The notes: generated by a model not told the origin, from the letters alone. DNA of 64,000 nt from Fimbriimonadaceae bacterium (GCA_019454145.1 CP075366.1:2583564-2647563), one strand, 5' to 3'; positions 33,774-43,449 are shown, counted from the stretch's first letter. A program made the numbers and translations.

Positions 33774-34556
33774 TTAGTGTGCAGGTGCTGCGTGACCCTC
33801 GTCGTTTCCGTGGTCGTGCCCTTCGTCATGGTGATGTGTCACCAAGGAAAGGTAGACGGCGAATAACAAGCAGAAGATGAGCGCTTGCACAACACAGGTG
33901 AGGAGCTTGATGGGGAAGAGGAAGTCACCTACGGGAACCCATCCGCCACCAAGTTTGTTCATGGCGACCACGGCTTCGTGTCCACCGTGGATGTTTCCGT
34001 AGAGCCTCAAGCTCAAAGAGACGTTTTTCATCGTCTCGGAGATGATTTCAATAATGAAGATCATCGGGGTAATGATCAGGGCCATGGCGAGAGGGAGCCG
34101 TGGCCCGGCAAAGTGAGAAAAGTGACCGAGCACTCCGTTGGCTCGCATCCCTTCGTACTGCACATAGCCAACGGCGATAAGAGCCATGGCTAAGTTAAAA
34201 CTGAGGTCGGCAGTTGGGCCAGCGTGGAGAATCAACGCGACTAAGTTGCCAGTAAAGATCATCAGCCAAAGAGTCAGCAACATCGGAATGTATTTGCGTC
34301 CGTGGGGGCCGATGATGTTAACGCAGAGGCCTTCAATAAATACGTAGAGTTGTTCGAGAAGCTGAGTCGCTGGTTTTTTGAAGAAGCGAGTGTTCAAACC
34401 AGTCTTGGCAACTGCAAGAAATCCGACGACAACTAAAAGAGTAACTGCGATGTAAAACATGAGTCCCGCAAAGCTCAAACCGTGCGCCGCTTCGGCACCG
34501 GCTTCGGCTACTTCTTCGGAGGCCATTAGCCACGTTGAATTTACAAGGAACTCCAT
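33774..34556 (-). CDS. atpB: ATP synthase F0 subunit a with a His-rich C-terminal tail
   Basis: Subunit a carries the proton half-channels. The essential arginine is Arg184 in [14 protein letters not shown], followed by a conserved final helix pair. At least five membrane spans are visible. The C-terminus (about 241-260) is an unusual His/Asp/Glu tail with [10 protein letters not shown], which is absent in typical subunit a and could bind metal ions. The N-terminus is also acidic. The gene follows atpI by about 10 bases. Confidence 0.95.
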   Translation of the reverse strand: MEFLVNSTWLMASEEVAEAGAEAAHGLSFAGLMFYIAVTLLVVVGFLAVAKTGLNTRFFKKPATQLLEQLYVFIEGLCVNIIGPHGRKYIPMLLTLWLMIFTGNLVALILHAGPTADLSFNLAMALIAVGYVQYEGMRANGVLGHFSHFAGPRLPLAMALIITPMIFIIEIISETMKNVSLSLRLYGNIHGGHEAVVAMNKLGGGWVPVGDFLFPIKLLTCVVQALIFCLLFAVYLSLVTHHHDEGHDHGNDEGHAAPAH

Positions 34557-34566
34557 TGTTTTCGCT

Positions 34567-34869
34567 TCAATCAGATTTTGGTTTCAGGGTCACCCTGACG
34601 ACCGCGAGCGAGTATACCAACATAATTCCGAGCCCAAAAGCGACAGGGCCCGGGTGTCCTAACGACATATTCAACTGCCAACCGAAGAACAGAATCGGCA
34701 GCTTTAAAATCAGCGATATGATGAGTACGGGCCAAGGCACTTTGGGTTGCGTTTCACGATCAAAAGTACGCGCCATAAAGGCGCTGATAGCCCATAGACC
34801 TAAAAAGCTGACCAATCCGGAAATCAGCCCGGTCAAAAGACCGATTAAGGCGATAACAGGCTGGCTCAC
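34567..34869 (-). CDS. AtpI-like small membrane protein of the ATP synthase operon
   Basis: Starting at the GTG at 34869, which overlaps the atpZ stop (GTGA), the protein has 100 residues with four hydrophobic segments and a short basic tail. Position and topology match AtpI, which assists c-ring assembly or Mg2+ uptake in other bacteria; sequence similarity is weak, so I infer it from context. The longer frame to 34947 lies within atpZ and is unlikely. Confidence 0.75.
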   Translation of the reverse strand: MSQPVIALIGLLTGLISGLVSFLGLWAISAFMARTFDRETQPKVPWPVLIISLILKLPILFFGWQLNMSLGHPGPVAFGLGIMLVYSLAVVRVTLKPKSD

Positions 34870-35303
34870 TTGTTCATTCGACCAGCGACGATCACCGCGA
34901 AAGTCACTCCCACAACCGCTCCGACGAGAGCTAAAACAGAAGCCCATTGCATACTTCCCGGCGTGTTGTTTTGTGTGAAGTGGTCAATCATCATTCCAAC
35001 ACCCCAGCCAAACAACGGAACCCCAATAATCGCGTAGGCTACGGTGAGGCCAGTCCCTAAGCTGCGAGAAGATTCTGGGTCAAGGCCAGAGCTGTTATTT
35101 GCTGGCTTTGTTTTGCTAGCCTCATATCGGTTGCGACCAGAAGTGATCTTGTTTCCCATATCTTGGAGCCTGGAATCAAAATCGCGATCAATTTCTTCCA
35201 TTTGCGCGCGGGCAGACTGAGCAATCTTTTCCGTGTTCGTGGCGAGCTCCTCAACCCCGGATTCTGGCTGCTCAGAAAATTCTTCTGGTTTTTCCACTGC
35301 CAT
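34866..35303 (-). CDS. AtpZ-like protein of the ATP synthase operon
   Basis: From ATG 35303 the product has 145 residues: an acidic helical N-terminal half of about 80 residues, then two hydrophobic segments at about 85-107 and 120-142. The pair, with a loop containing GVGMMIDHF, fits the AtpZ/AtpI-related membrane proteins that begin many ATP synthase operons. The frame remains open to 35528, but that would overlap the divergent recG start and adds non-conserved residues. It is the first gene of atpZ-I-B-E-F-H-A-G. Confidence 0.75.
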   Translation of the reverse strand: MAVEKPEEFSEQPESGVEELATNTEKIAQSARAQMEEIDRDFDSRLQDMGNKITSGRNRYEASKTKPANNSSGLDPESSRSLGTGLTVAYAIIGVPLFGWGVGMMIDHFTQNNTPGSMQWASVLALVGAVVGVTFAVIVAGRMNK

Positions 35304-35406
35304 AGTGTAGCTGACGCCGAAATACGCGCGTCCTGTGCCAGGCTTTGAGAGTCTGAATGTGTGGTTCATGGGTACGCAAAGCGTTGATTCGCCGCGAGGT
35401 TTGCAG

Positions 35407-37530
35407 ATGGATGTCCAATTTCTGAAAGGAGTTGGGCCGAAGTCGGCAATGGTTCTAGCAAAACTCGGACTCAAAACGGTCGAAGATGTGCTTTGGTATC
35501 TGCCCCGCCGATACGATGACCGCACCAAGTTGCCCGATCTCGTAATGCTCCGGCCCGGAGAAGCTCAGTCCGTGCGAGGAACCTTGGCGGGAGTACAGAC
35601 TCGCTCCACAAGAGGCGGAAAGGTGCTGATCCAAGCAATATTGGATGACGGTACAGGTCAAGTTGTCCTCACATGGTTCAACCAACCTTGGATCGCACGA
35701 GAGCTACAAAAAGTCGAAGGTGAAGTCATGGCTTTCGGGCAAGTCAAAGAAGGGCAGGGTCGGAGGTTAGAAATGGCTTCACCGGAATGGGAAGCCGTTG
35801 ACGTGGACGATGATTCCGGCGAGTTCGCCCGAATTGTCCCTGTTTATCCGTTGAGTGAAGGCGTTGCCCAACGAACAGTACGTCGGGCGGCGGCATCGGC
35901 AATTGAATACTTTGCATCGCAGATGGATGACCCGTTGCCGGAAAAGTTTCGCTCAACTAACCGGCTGATGAGCCTTGGTGCAGCAATCAGCCAAATGCAC
36001 CAGCCGGAATCCGAGGAAAAGCTGGCTCGGGCACGCCACCGATTGGTTTACGAAGACTTCCTCTATCTTCAACTCGCTCTGCAAATGCGCCGAAGCGAAG
36101 TAAAGCAAGAAGTCGGCATCGGCTTTCCGATTTCAAAAGTTGGAGTGGAAGAGATGGCTGGCCGAGTGGATTTGTTCGGGGAAGTTGCCGAACACGATAC
36201 GCGGGACTTGATTTCTCAATGTGCGGCGATGCTCCCATTTGAGCTAACGGGCGCGCAAAGACGGGTTGTGCAGGAAATATGGGACGATATGGAGCGACCA
36301 TTTCCCATGAACCGGCTCGTTCAGGGTGATGTGGGGAGCGGGAAAACCGCGGTCGCGGCTTGCGCCATGTTAGCGGCGGTTCGGTGCGGATACCAAGCGG
36401 CATTGATGGCTCCAACCGAGATTCTCGCTGAGCAACATTCAATAGTATTAAAACGTTTGCTTGAACCGCTGGGAGTGATAGTCACTCTGCTCGTTGGAAA
36501 GCTCACGGGCAAAAACAAGGCGCGAGCGTTGGAGAAAGCCGCGTCGGGCGAAAGCCAAGTTTTAGTCGGTACTCACGCGTTAATTAGTGAGGGTGTTAAG
36601 TTTGAAAAACTCGGATTTATTGTTATTGATGAACAGCATAGGTTCGGGGTAGTTCAACGCATGGCTCTACGGCAGAAAGGGGTCGAGCACCCTGATGTGC
36701 TAGTTATGACGGCGACACCGATTCCTCGAACCCTAACTATGACCCTATACGGCGACCTTGATCTAAGTGTGATTGACGAACTTCCACCGGGTCGAAAACC
36801 GATCAAAACTCACTGGAAAAAACCGGGCGACCGAGAGAAGGTTTACGCCACTGTGCGTAGTTTGATCGGCGAAGGCAGGCAAGCGTACTTTGTTTGTCCG
36901 ATGATTACCGAAAGCGACAAGATGCAAACTCAAGCCGCTGAGGATTTGTACTATCGCTTAAGTGAAGAGACATATCCTGATCTATCGGTTGGATTGCTTC
37001 ATGGGCAGATGAAAGCCGCAGAAAAAGAAGCAATTATGGAGCAGTTTCGAGCGGGCGAAATCCAGATCCTGGTGAGCACGGTGGTTATCGAAGTTGGCGT
37101 AGACGTTCCTAATGCCACGGTTATGGTGATCGAAGATGCCAACCGGTTTGGGTTATCTCAACTGCACCAGTTACGGGGCCGGGTTGGAAGAGGAGAGCAT
37201 CAGAGTTACTGCATCCTGATTGCCGACGCGACGACTGCGGACGCTGAGCAGAGACTTGCAGTTCTGGAAAGAACCACCGACGGGTTCAAAATCGCGGAAG
37301 AAGATTTGAATATTCGCGGGCCAGGCGACGTGATGGGGACTCGGCAAAGCGGAATGCTTGAATTCAGAGTAGCTGACCTGATCAGCGACGGGCCAGTGTT
37401 GGAACAGGCACGCCAAGGAGCGATTAGCATTCTTCACGACGACCCAATCCTTGGGAAGCCCGTCAATCAAAAGATTTTGCAGAAAGTGCGCGAAAGGCGT
37501 TCTGAAGAAGCATTGATTTCGGTGAGTTGA
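35407..37530 (+). CDS. recG: ATP-dependent DNA helicase RecG
   Basis: RecG remodels stalled forks and branched DNA. The start FLKGVGPKSAMVLAKLGLKTVEDVLWYLPRRYDDR marks the N-terminal wedge region, followed by the OB-fold with GTLAGVQTRSTRGGK. Motor motifs include GDVGSGKTAVA (Walker A), VIDEQHRFGV (DEQH box), MTATPIPRTL, and QLRGRVGRGEHQSYC. ATG 35407 is preceded by GAGGT about 6 nt upstream; ATG 35368 is an alternative. Length of about 707 aa is normal. It diverges from atpZ across about 100 bases. Confidence 0.97.
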   Translation: MDVQFLKGVGPKSAMVLAKLGLKTVEDVLWYLPRRYDDRTKLPDLVMLRPGEAQSVRGTLAGVQTRSTRGGKVLIQAILDDGTGQVVLTWFNQPWIARELQKVEGEVMAFGQVKEGQGRRLEMASPEWEAVDVDDDSGEFARIVPVYPLSEGVAQRTVRRAAASAIEYFASQMDDPLPEKFRSTNRLMSLGAAISQMHQPESEEKLARARHRLVYEDFLYLQLALQMRRSEVKQEVGIGFPISKVGVEEMAGRVDLFGEVAEHDTRDLISQCAAMLPFELTGAQRRVVQEIWDDMERPFPMNRLVQGDVGSGKTAVAACAMLAAVRCGYQAALMAPTEILAEQHSIVLKRLLEPLGVIVTLLVGKLTGKNKARALEKAASGESQVLVGTHALISEGVKFEKLGFIVIDEQHRFGVVQRMALRQKGVEHPDVLVMTATPIPRTLTMTLYGDLDLSVIDELPPGRKPIKTHWKKPGDREKVYATVRSLIGEGRQAYFVCPMITESDKMQTQAAEDLYYRLSEETYPDLSVGLLHGQMKAAEKEAIMEQFRAGEIQILVSTVVIEVGVDVPNATVMVIEDANRFGLSQLHQLRGRVGRGEHQSYCILIADATTADAEQRLAVLERTTDGFKIAEEDLNIRGPGDVMGTRQSGMLEFRVADLISDGPVLEQARQGAISILHDDPILGKPVNQKILQKVRERRSEEALISVS

Positions 37531-37551
37531 AAAAACTGGCTAACAAGCGCG

Positions 37552-37557
37552 TAGAAT
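37552..37557 (+). promoter_or_regulatory. -10 box TAGAAT for the rhodanese gene
   Basis: TAGAAT ends 6 nt before ATG 37564, and TTGAAA at 37527-37532 is a fair -35 with a 19-nt spacer. The transcript would be leaderless. Confidence 0.55.
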
Positions 37558-37563
37558 TGGGGC

Positions 37564-37884
37564 ATGGATTTCGAGATTTCTATTCACGAGCTTAATGCTC
37601 GTTTACAAAACGGAGATCAACTTTTTTTACTTGATGTTCGTGAGCCGCACGAACTGGAAAACGGGATGATCAAAGGTGCCGTCAGTATTCCAATGGGTGA
37701 AGTCACTGACCGCCTCGGCGAGATTGACCGCTCGCAAGAAGTAATCGTGATCTGCCGAACGGGCGGCAGAAGCGGAAGAGTCACCGAATTCTTAGCGCAA
37801 TCTGGCTTTCCACGAGTGAAAAACATGACGGGCGGAATGAACGCCTGGGCCACAGAAGTTGATCAATCCATGCAGGTTTATTGA
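37564..37884 (+). CDS. Single-domain rhodanese-like protein
   Basis: The 106-residue protein is a complete rhodanese fold with LLDVREPHELENGMIKGAVSIP and the active loop CRTGGRSGRV, Cys64 being the sulfur-carrying residue. The loop length matches sulfurtransferases rather than Cdc25-like phosphatases. It is cytosolic, without a signal peptide. It might deliver sulfane sulfur to tRNA thiolation or to Fe-S assembly, but no partner is adjacent. It converges on topA with 12 bases between stops. Confidence 0.9.
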   Translation: MDFEISIHELNARLQNGDQLFLLDVREPHELENGMIKGAVSIPMGEVTDRLGEIDRSQEVIVICRTGGRSGRVTEFLAQSGFPRVKNMTGGMNAWATEVDQSMQVY

Positions 37885-37896
37885 ACAAACCTGCCG

Positions 37897-40506
37897 TTAC
37901 TTTTTCTTACGGGCCGACGCACGACGCTTCGGTCGTTTCGATGGGCCAGCCGCTTCTCGGGCTTTAATCAGTTCTTGCGCTTGCGCCAGAGTTAATGCTT
38001 CAGGGTCAGTGCCTTTTGGAATAGTTGCGTTAGTTTTCCCATCGGTGACATACGGTCCATAACGACCTGACATCACTTTGATTTCGTCCGACAATTGCTT
38101 AAGAGCGCTAGGAGCTGAAGACTTGCGTTTCGATCCACCCTCGGCAATTAAAGCGACGGCTTCTTCTAAGCTGAGTTGAACTGGCGCTCGCCAGTCATCC
38201 CCGAGATTCGCACTTTGCGAACCAGCGGTGAGATAGGGGCCGTATCGACCGATGAGTAGCTTCACTTCCTCGCCAGATTCCGGATGTTTGCCGAGTACCT
38301 TTGGATAAGCAAGGATGATTTGCAAATCTTCTGGCGTAACGTCTGCTGGTTTCACTTCCGGCGGTAGGGAAACCCGGGTCGGCTTTTCTTTGGCTTCGAT
38401 TTCGGCTTCGGTTTGTTCTAATTCCAAATAAGGGCCGAACCTTCCGGTTTTCGCGATGATATTGCGACCAGTTTTCGGGTCAGTACCAAGCGTTTCTGGC
38501 CCTTTTGCTCTCGCTTCCAGCAATTCCAATGCTGTCGCATAAGTGAGGTCGGCTGGAGCAATGTCCTCAGGAATCGAGGCAGTGTTGCCGGGGCCACCTT
38601 CGCCACGTTGAATAAACGGCCCATTGCGCCCGATGCGGATGACGATATCTTCGCCCAGTTGAATGTGTGGGAACGGAATTTCAGGCCCTCGCTTTTCAAC
38701 TTTGTCCAGAATTCCTTCCTCATCTTTGGTGCCGTAATAGAACTCTTTAAGGTGAGCGACCATATCGCGCTTTCCATCGGCGATTTCGTCGAGTTCGTCT
38801 TCCATGCTTGCGGTAAATCGCAGATCAACTAGCTTGGGGAAAGCTCCTTCTAGCAGTTCGGTCACGGCAAATGCAGTAAAAGTAGGAATCAACTGATTCG
38901 CCGATTTGAACACGTATCCACGATCTTGGATTGTGCCGATGATGCTGGCGTACGTGGATGGCCTGCCAATGCCTTCCGCTTCTAGTTTTTGAACAAGCGA
39001 AGCTTCTGTGTAGCGTGCGGGTGGTCGGGTCTCGTGGTCGTTGGCTTCGACTTTTTTGGCATCCAGCGGTTGACCAGCTTCAAGAGATGGCAGTACCGTT
39101 TCTTTGTCGCCGAGTTCAGCTTCGGGATCGTCTGAGCCTTCGACATAAACTCTCAGGAATCCAGGGAAGCTAATTTCCTTTCCACTTGCTCCGAAGGTGT
39201 ATTTAGAACCGGAATCCTCAACTTGAATTGCAACTCGAGTTCTGAGAACGCGGGCAGCTTCCATCTGACAAGCAAGCGTGCGTTTCCAGATCAAATCGTA
39301 CAGCTTGAACTGCTCGTCGGTGAGTTTCGATTTAATGCTTGCCGGGTCGCGGGTGAGATCAGTTGGACGGATGGCCTCGTGGGCTTCTTGAGCATTTTTG
39401 GCTTTAGATTTATATTGCCGCGCGGTTTTTGGAACGTATTCCGCACCGTATCGCCGATTGATTTCTGAACGGGCTTCTTGCAATGCGCGGTCTGCCAGTG
39501 TGAGTGAGTCAGTTCGCATATAAGTAATCAAACCAACGGAGCCGCCGCCGATATCAATACCTTCGTAAAGGTTTTGCGCGATCTGCATGGTTCGCCGAGC
39601 GGAAAATCCGAATTTGCGGTTTGCTTCTTGCTGAAGCGTGGAAGTCATGAATGGCGGCGGAGGATTTTCTACGCCAGGTTTCTTGTCAACGGATTCCACT
39701 TTCCACGGTTTTGCGGCTTTTAGGCGGTCGCTCATAGATGCGGCTTCTTCGGATTTCAGCCACCGTTCTTTGCTGTTGGTGAGTTCGCCGTTACTGTCGA
39801 ACGATTGCCCATCGGCAACGTTAGCCGCATCAATTTTTTGAAGGCGAGCTTTGAATTCACTTGCCGCAGCGAGGGTTGCAGTGATGCTGCTGTAGCCAGC
39901 GACAACGAAATCTCGCCGTTCTCTTTCTCGCATCACTACCAAGCGCACGGCAACGGATTGCACTCGCCCAGCGGAAAGTTTTGGCGCGACCTTTTTCCAA
40001 AGAAGTGGACTAAGCGTGTAGCCATACAACCGGTCGAGAATGCGGCGTGTTTCTTGTGCTTTCACAAGAGCTTCGTCAACTTGCCGCGGATTTGCGATTG
40101 CTACGGCAATTGCTTCGGGAGTGATTTCGTGGAATACGATCCGCTGAATTTCAACTGACTTCTTGGGTTTGAGAACGTTGAGAATGTGCCAAGAAATCGC
40201 TTCGCCTTCGCGGTCTTCATCAGTTGCGAGTAAAAGGTGAGTGACATCTTTTGCGGCGGAACGGAGTTCTGCGACCTGCTTTTTCTTATCTGAGGTCACA
40301 ACGTAGACTGGCTCAAAGTCGCCTTCTACGTTGACGCCAAGCTTTGCCCATTTCTTGCCCTTGAGTTCAGCCGGAACATCGGTTGCCTTTTCGGGAAGAT
40401 CGCGGATATGACCAAAAGAAGCTAAGACTTCGTAATCTTTGCCCAAAAATCTACTGATGGTGCGGGCTTTAGCGGGAGATTCTACGATGACTAGAGATTT
40501 GGGCAT
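37897..40506 (-). CDS. topA: DNA topoisomerase I
   Basis: Type IA topoisomerase relaxing negative supercoils. The Toprim domain starts with LVIVESPAKARTISRFLG and includes DEDREGEAISWH. The catalytic tyrosine is in GLITYMRTDS. The C-terminal third contains repeats with GRYGPYL-type motifs (three to four TopoC-terminal repeats) and a basic tail rich in Lys and Arg, which helps DNA binding. No zinc ribbons are seen, which fits this repeat type. Length (869 aa) is in range. It is transcribed alone. Confidence 0.97.
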   Translation of the reverse strand: MPKSLVIVESPAKARTISRFLGKDYEVLASFGHIRDLPEKATDVPAELKGKKWAKLGVNVEGDFEPVYVVTSDKKKQVAELRSAAKDVTHLLLATDEDREGEAISWHILNVLKPKKSVEIQRIVFHEITPEAIAVAIANPRQVDEALVKAQETRRILDRLYGYTLSPLLWKKVAPKLSAGRVQSVAVRLVVMRERERRDFVVAGYSSITATLAAASEFKARLQKIDAANVADGQSFDSNGELTNSKERWLKSEEAASMSDRLKAAKPWKVESVDKKPGVENPPPPFMTSTLQQEANRKFGFSARRTMQIAQNLYEGIDIGGGSVGLITYMRTDSLTLADRALQEARSEINRRYGAEYVPKTARQYKSKAKNAQEAHEAIRPTDLTRDPASIKSKLTDEQFKLYDLIWKRTLACQMEAARVLRTRVAIQVEDSGSKYTFGASGKEISFPGFLRVYVEGSDDPEAELGDKETVLPSLEAGQPLDAKKVEANDHETRPPARYTEASLVQKLEAEGIGRPSTYASIIGTIQDRGYVFKSANQLIPTFTAFAVTELLEGAFPKLVDLRFTASMEDELDEIADGKRDMVAHLKEFYYGTKDEEGILDKVEKRGPEIPFPHIQLGEDIVIRIGRNGPFIQRGEGGPGNTASIPEDIAPADLTYATALELLEARAKGPETLGTDPKTGRNIIAKTGRFGPYLELEQTEAEIEAKEKPTRVSLPPEVKPADVTPEDLQIILAYPKVLGKHPESGEEVKLLIGRYGPYLTAGSQSANLGDDWRAPVQLSLEEAVALIAEGGSKRKSSAPSALKQLSDEIKVMSGRYGPYVTDGKTNATIPKGTDPEALTLAQAQELIKAREAAGPSKRPKRRASARKKK

Positions 40507-40695
40507 GATGTTAGGCGTCGTCGTTTTACCAATAGCTCCGCTCGTTGGTCAACCGTCGGGGGCACAATGACTGGTAGCTCGACACGACTTCTTGACGCTT
40601 TAATCCTCAATATTCGACTCAAAAATTCATATTTATGGGTCTAAGTGAGTTTTTTTGGCTCAACTCGGGGTTCACCAAAACGTCTACTATGTTGT

Positions 40696-40703
40696 TATAT
40701 AAG
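40696..40703 (+). promoter_or_regulatory. -10-like element upstream of the transglutaminase gene
   Basis: TATATAAG, containing overlapping TATATA and TATAAG boxes, ends 7 nt before ATG 40711. Transcription from it would have little or no leader. Confidence 0.4.
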
Positions 40704-40710
40704 TAAGACC

Positions 40711-42135
40711 ATGAAGCCCTTCCCACGAATTCAATCCCTTATCCGGCTAGCGACAGCAACCGCAATTTTTGCCATTACAAGTTGGTGTTTTGCCGCAACC
40801 GAATGGATGGGAATCTATCTACAGGGGCAAAAGATTGGATACAGCTACGCAGAAACAAACCCCGCGCAGTTGAATGGTAAAGAGGTCAGCCTCACGCGGA
40901 GCCGAATGGAAATCGGCACTCAAATGCTCGGCGCCAGCATGAGAATACTGGTTGATACTTCCACTTGGGCGGATGCAAAAGGGGCACCGCTCAAAAGCGA
41001 ATTCCGGATGGAAAGCTCAGGTCGAACAATGAGCGTAAACGCACTATTTTTTGCTGATCGAATCGAGTCATCCATGGTGACGGGTGAAGGAGAGACTTCA
41101 AAAACCATTCCTGTACCGAAAGGGAAGTCAATCGTTCTTGATGCAACCGACCTGGTTAAAGCGGGCGGACTATCGCAATCTGGCATGAAGCAACTTATTT
41201 TTTCACCAGAAACGTTGGAGCTAGTTGAAGTAACGATTAATTCGAAAGGGACACAAAAGGTGACGGTGAACGGTCAAGAAGTCACCGCTAATGTGGTCGA
41301 AATTGTTGACCCTCGCGCACCAAGCACTCTGTATCTGAGTTCCAAAGGTGACCTAATTAAAATGGTCGGCCCTTTGGGAATCGAGATGTATCCGGAATCG
41401 GAAGAGGAAGCCCGAAAGTTCACAGGAATGGCAGAAGTTGATCTTGCATCTGCCAGCCGACTGCACGTTGAAGGGCAATTTGACCGCACAAAACCAGTTC
41501 GATTTCAAGTTTCTGGCGTCGACTTAAGCAAGATGCCAAGTGGTGATGCTCAAACCGTTGGCAAAAAGTCAGACGCATGGGTGATCCATATCAAGCCGTT
41601 CTTGAACGCAGATCGAAAAATCACGATTGCGAATGCGGCAAAAGGGGTCGAGAAGAAATGGCTCCAACCAGAAGCACGAGTCCCCAGCAATGATCCGGAG
41701 TTTAAGAAATTAGCAAAGGAGATTGTCGGAAACGAAAAGAATCTCTGGAACGCGGTGCAACTCATCCGCGATTTCGTCCACAACAAAATGGGTGTCAATG
41801 CGGGCATTGGCGTGATGCGTGATGCGAAAGAAATTCTTAAAAGCCAAGAAGGGGTTTGTCGCGACCATGCAATCCTCACTGGCACGATTTTGAGGTCAGC
41901 CGGAATTCCCACCCGATTTGCAAACGGCCTCGTTTATTACGCTGGCGACTTTTATTACCACGCTTGGGTGGAAGTTTGGGACGGCAAAAATTGGATTGGT
42001 GTTGATTCAACCCGACCTGGCCTGATTATTGATTCCGGATATATTAAAACTAGCCACGGTACAGTAGGGCAAGCGTTACAGGGCTTCTTGCTAGATGGGG
42101 CTAAGATTAAAGTGATTCCCGGAACCAACTCATGA
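40711..42135 (+). CDS. Exported transglutaminase-like protein
   Basis: A signal peptide (to about SWCFA) precedes a beta-rich N-terminal region. The C-terminal transglutaminase-like domain carries the Cys-His-Asp triad: EGVCRDHAILT, FYYHAWVEVW and WIGVDSTRPG. Length is 474 residues. In bacteria such proteins are mostly cysteine proteases or amidases acting in the periplasm. The stop overlaps the start of the PIN-domain gene by ATGA, so the two are coupled and followed by ispDF. Its role is not clear from context. Confidence 0.85.
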   Translation: MKPFPRIQSLIRLATATAIFAITSWCFAATEWMGIYLQGQKIGYSYAETNPAQLNGKEVSLTRSRMEIGTQMLGASMRILVDTSTWADAKGAPLKSEFRMESSGRTMSVNALFFADRIESSMVTGEGETSKTIPVPKGKSIVLDATDLVKAGGLSQSGMKQLIFSPETLELVEVTINSKGTQKVTVNGQEVTANVVEIVDPRAPSTLYLSSKGDLIKMVGPLGIEMYPESEEEARKFTGMAEVDLASASRLHVEGQFDRTKPVRFQVSGVDLSKMPSGDAQTVGKKSDAWVIHIKPFLNADRKITIANAAKGVEKKWLQPEARVPSNDPEFKKLAKEIVGNEKNLWNAVQLIRDFVHNKMGVNAGIGVMRDAKEILKSQEGVCRDHAILTGTILRSAGIPTRFANGLVYYAGDFYYHAWVEVWDGKNWIGVDSTRPGLIIDSGYIKTSHGTVGQALQGFLLDGAKIKVIPGTNS

Positions 42136-43445
42136 AACATCGAGGAAAGCTGTTATTTGTTGTAGCTTGTGGAATTCTAGGAGCTATCCTCAGCCTTTCC
42201 TTGTTGCCCGGTTATATTGATTTTGTTGGTAACAAACTGTATTCGTTTAATCGGGAGATGGAGGGTACCGAGAAGTCGAACCGTTCCGCCGAATCCTACA
42301 AGCCGAACGAAACAAACACGACAAAGCCTCCAGATCAAGTCACTCCGAACACTGATCCAGGCAAGGGTGGGGAACAGAATCCTGACGAGGTAGGAGGGAC
42401 CGAACCTGGTAAGGAACCATCAACAGAAAATGATGGAACTGATCGGCCGAAAAAACCACCCATTCGAGTGAGCACCGAAGATCCCGTTGTCGATCCAAGC
42501 TTTCCAACGAATCCATTCGCTCTTGGGCTGTTGGGTTTGATTGCGGGTGCTGCAACCGGCGGATTTCTTCTGCGCAAGTGGGAAAAATTTGTCATCAACT
42601 GGGAAAAGATGCCCTCTGGCGACAAAGTCACCCTGATGCTGGGCACGTTTACTGGAGTGGTCGCCGGAATCCTCGTATCAATGCCTTTCCTTATTACTCT
42701 GCAAGGGCGACCAGAAGGAACTCTTTTAACAATTGGGTTGGTGATTGGTTGCAGCGCGGCAATGGTTTATTTGCTCCGCTCGCTTGCGCCATATCTGCCT
42801 TGGGAAACGAGCGGCGGGAAAAGTAAACGCACCGGTCTGAAAATTCTTGATACAAATGTTTTGATAGATGGTCGAGTGTATGACTTAATTCGCACTGGCT
42901 TCCTCGACGGTGACCTGTATGTTCCTGAGTTCGTTTTACGAGAACTTCAACACATTGCAGATTCAGCTGACGGCTTACGCCGCCAGAGGGGCCGCCGGGG
43001 CCTTGAAGTATTAAAGCGCATACAAGCTGAATTTGAGGTTGAAATTGGAACTCGTGATCGCTACGCCGGAAACTCGCTAGAAGAAGTTGACGATAGATTG
43101 GTCAAGCTGGCCAAAGCACTTGGTGCCGATTTGGTCAGTAACGATTTTAACTTGAACCGTCGCGCAACAATCCAAGAGATCAAGGTTCTCAATGTCAACG
43201 ACCTTGCGTTAGCTCTCAGACCCAATGTTCTGCCTGGCGAAACGATGGAAATCACGGTTATCAAAGAAGGCAACCAGGGTGGCCAGGGGGTTGGTTATCT
43301 CAACGACGGAACGATGGTCGTTGTTGAAGGCGGAAACGAACTCATCGGTCAAACTACGGTTGTCGAAGTCACGCAAGTGATTCAAACAGAGCGCGGCAAG
43401 ATGATTTTTGCTGACGCAGCCCACAAGACTAGCGATGTGAAATAA
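42132..43445 (+). CDS. PIN-TRAM domain membrane protein (YacL-like) with an extra Pro/Thr-rich insert
   Basis: After a first membrane span (about 7-27) comes a Pro/Thr/Asn/Glu-rich stretch (about 40-125), then further hydrophobic segments (129-146, 166-190, 199-216). The PIN nuclease domain starts at KILDTNVLIDGRVYD with Asp240 and contains further acidic residues in EVDDRLVKLAKALGADLVSNDFN. A TRAM domain (about 365-425) closes it. YacL-type proteins have the spans together without this insert, which would lie outside the membrane. The cytosolic PIN and TRAM parts suggest RNA processing at the membrane. It starts inside the transglutaminase stop. Confidence 0.87.
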   Translation: MKHRGKLLFVVACGILGAILSLSLLPGYIDFVGNKLYSFNREMEGTEKSNRSAESYKPNETNTTKPPDQVTPNTDPGKGGEQNPDEVGGTEPGKEPSTENDGTDRPKKPPIRVSTEDPVVDPSFPTNPFALGLLGLIAGAATGGFLLRKWEKFVINWEKMPSGDKVTLMLGTFTGVVAGILVSMPFLITLQGRPEGTLLTIGLVIGCSAAMVYLLRSLAPYLPWETSGGKSKRTGLKILDTNVLIDGRVYDLIRTGFLDGDLYVPEFVLRELQHIADSADGLRRQRGRRGLEVLKRIQAEFEVEIGTRDRYAGNSLEEVDDRLVKLAKALGADLVSNDFNLNRRATIQEIKVLNVNDLALALRPNVLPGETMEITVIKEGNQGGQGVGYLNDGTMVVVEGGNELIGQTTVVEVTQVIQTERGKMIFADAAHKTSDVK

Positions 43446-43449
43446 GATC

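Noticed and set aside
35304-35528. N-terminal extension of the AtpZ-like frame
   Set aside because: It would overlap recG; the ATG at 35303 gives a normal AtpZ length and the added residues look non-coding.
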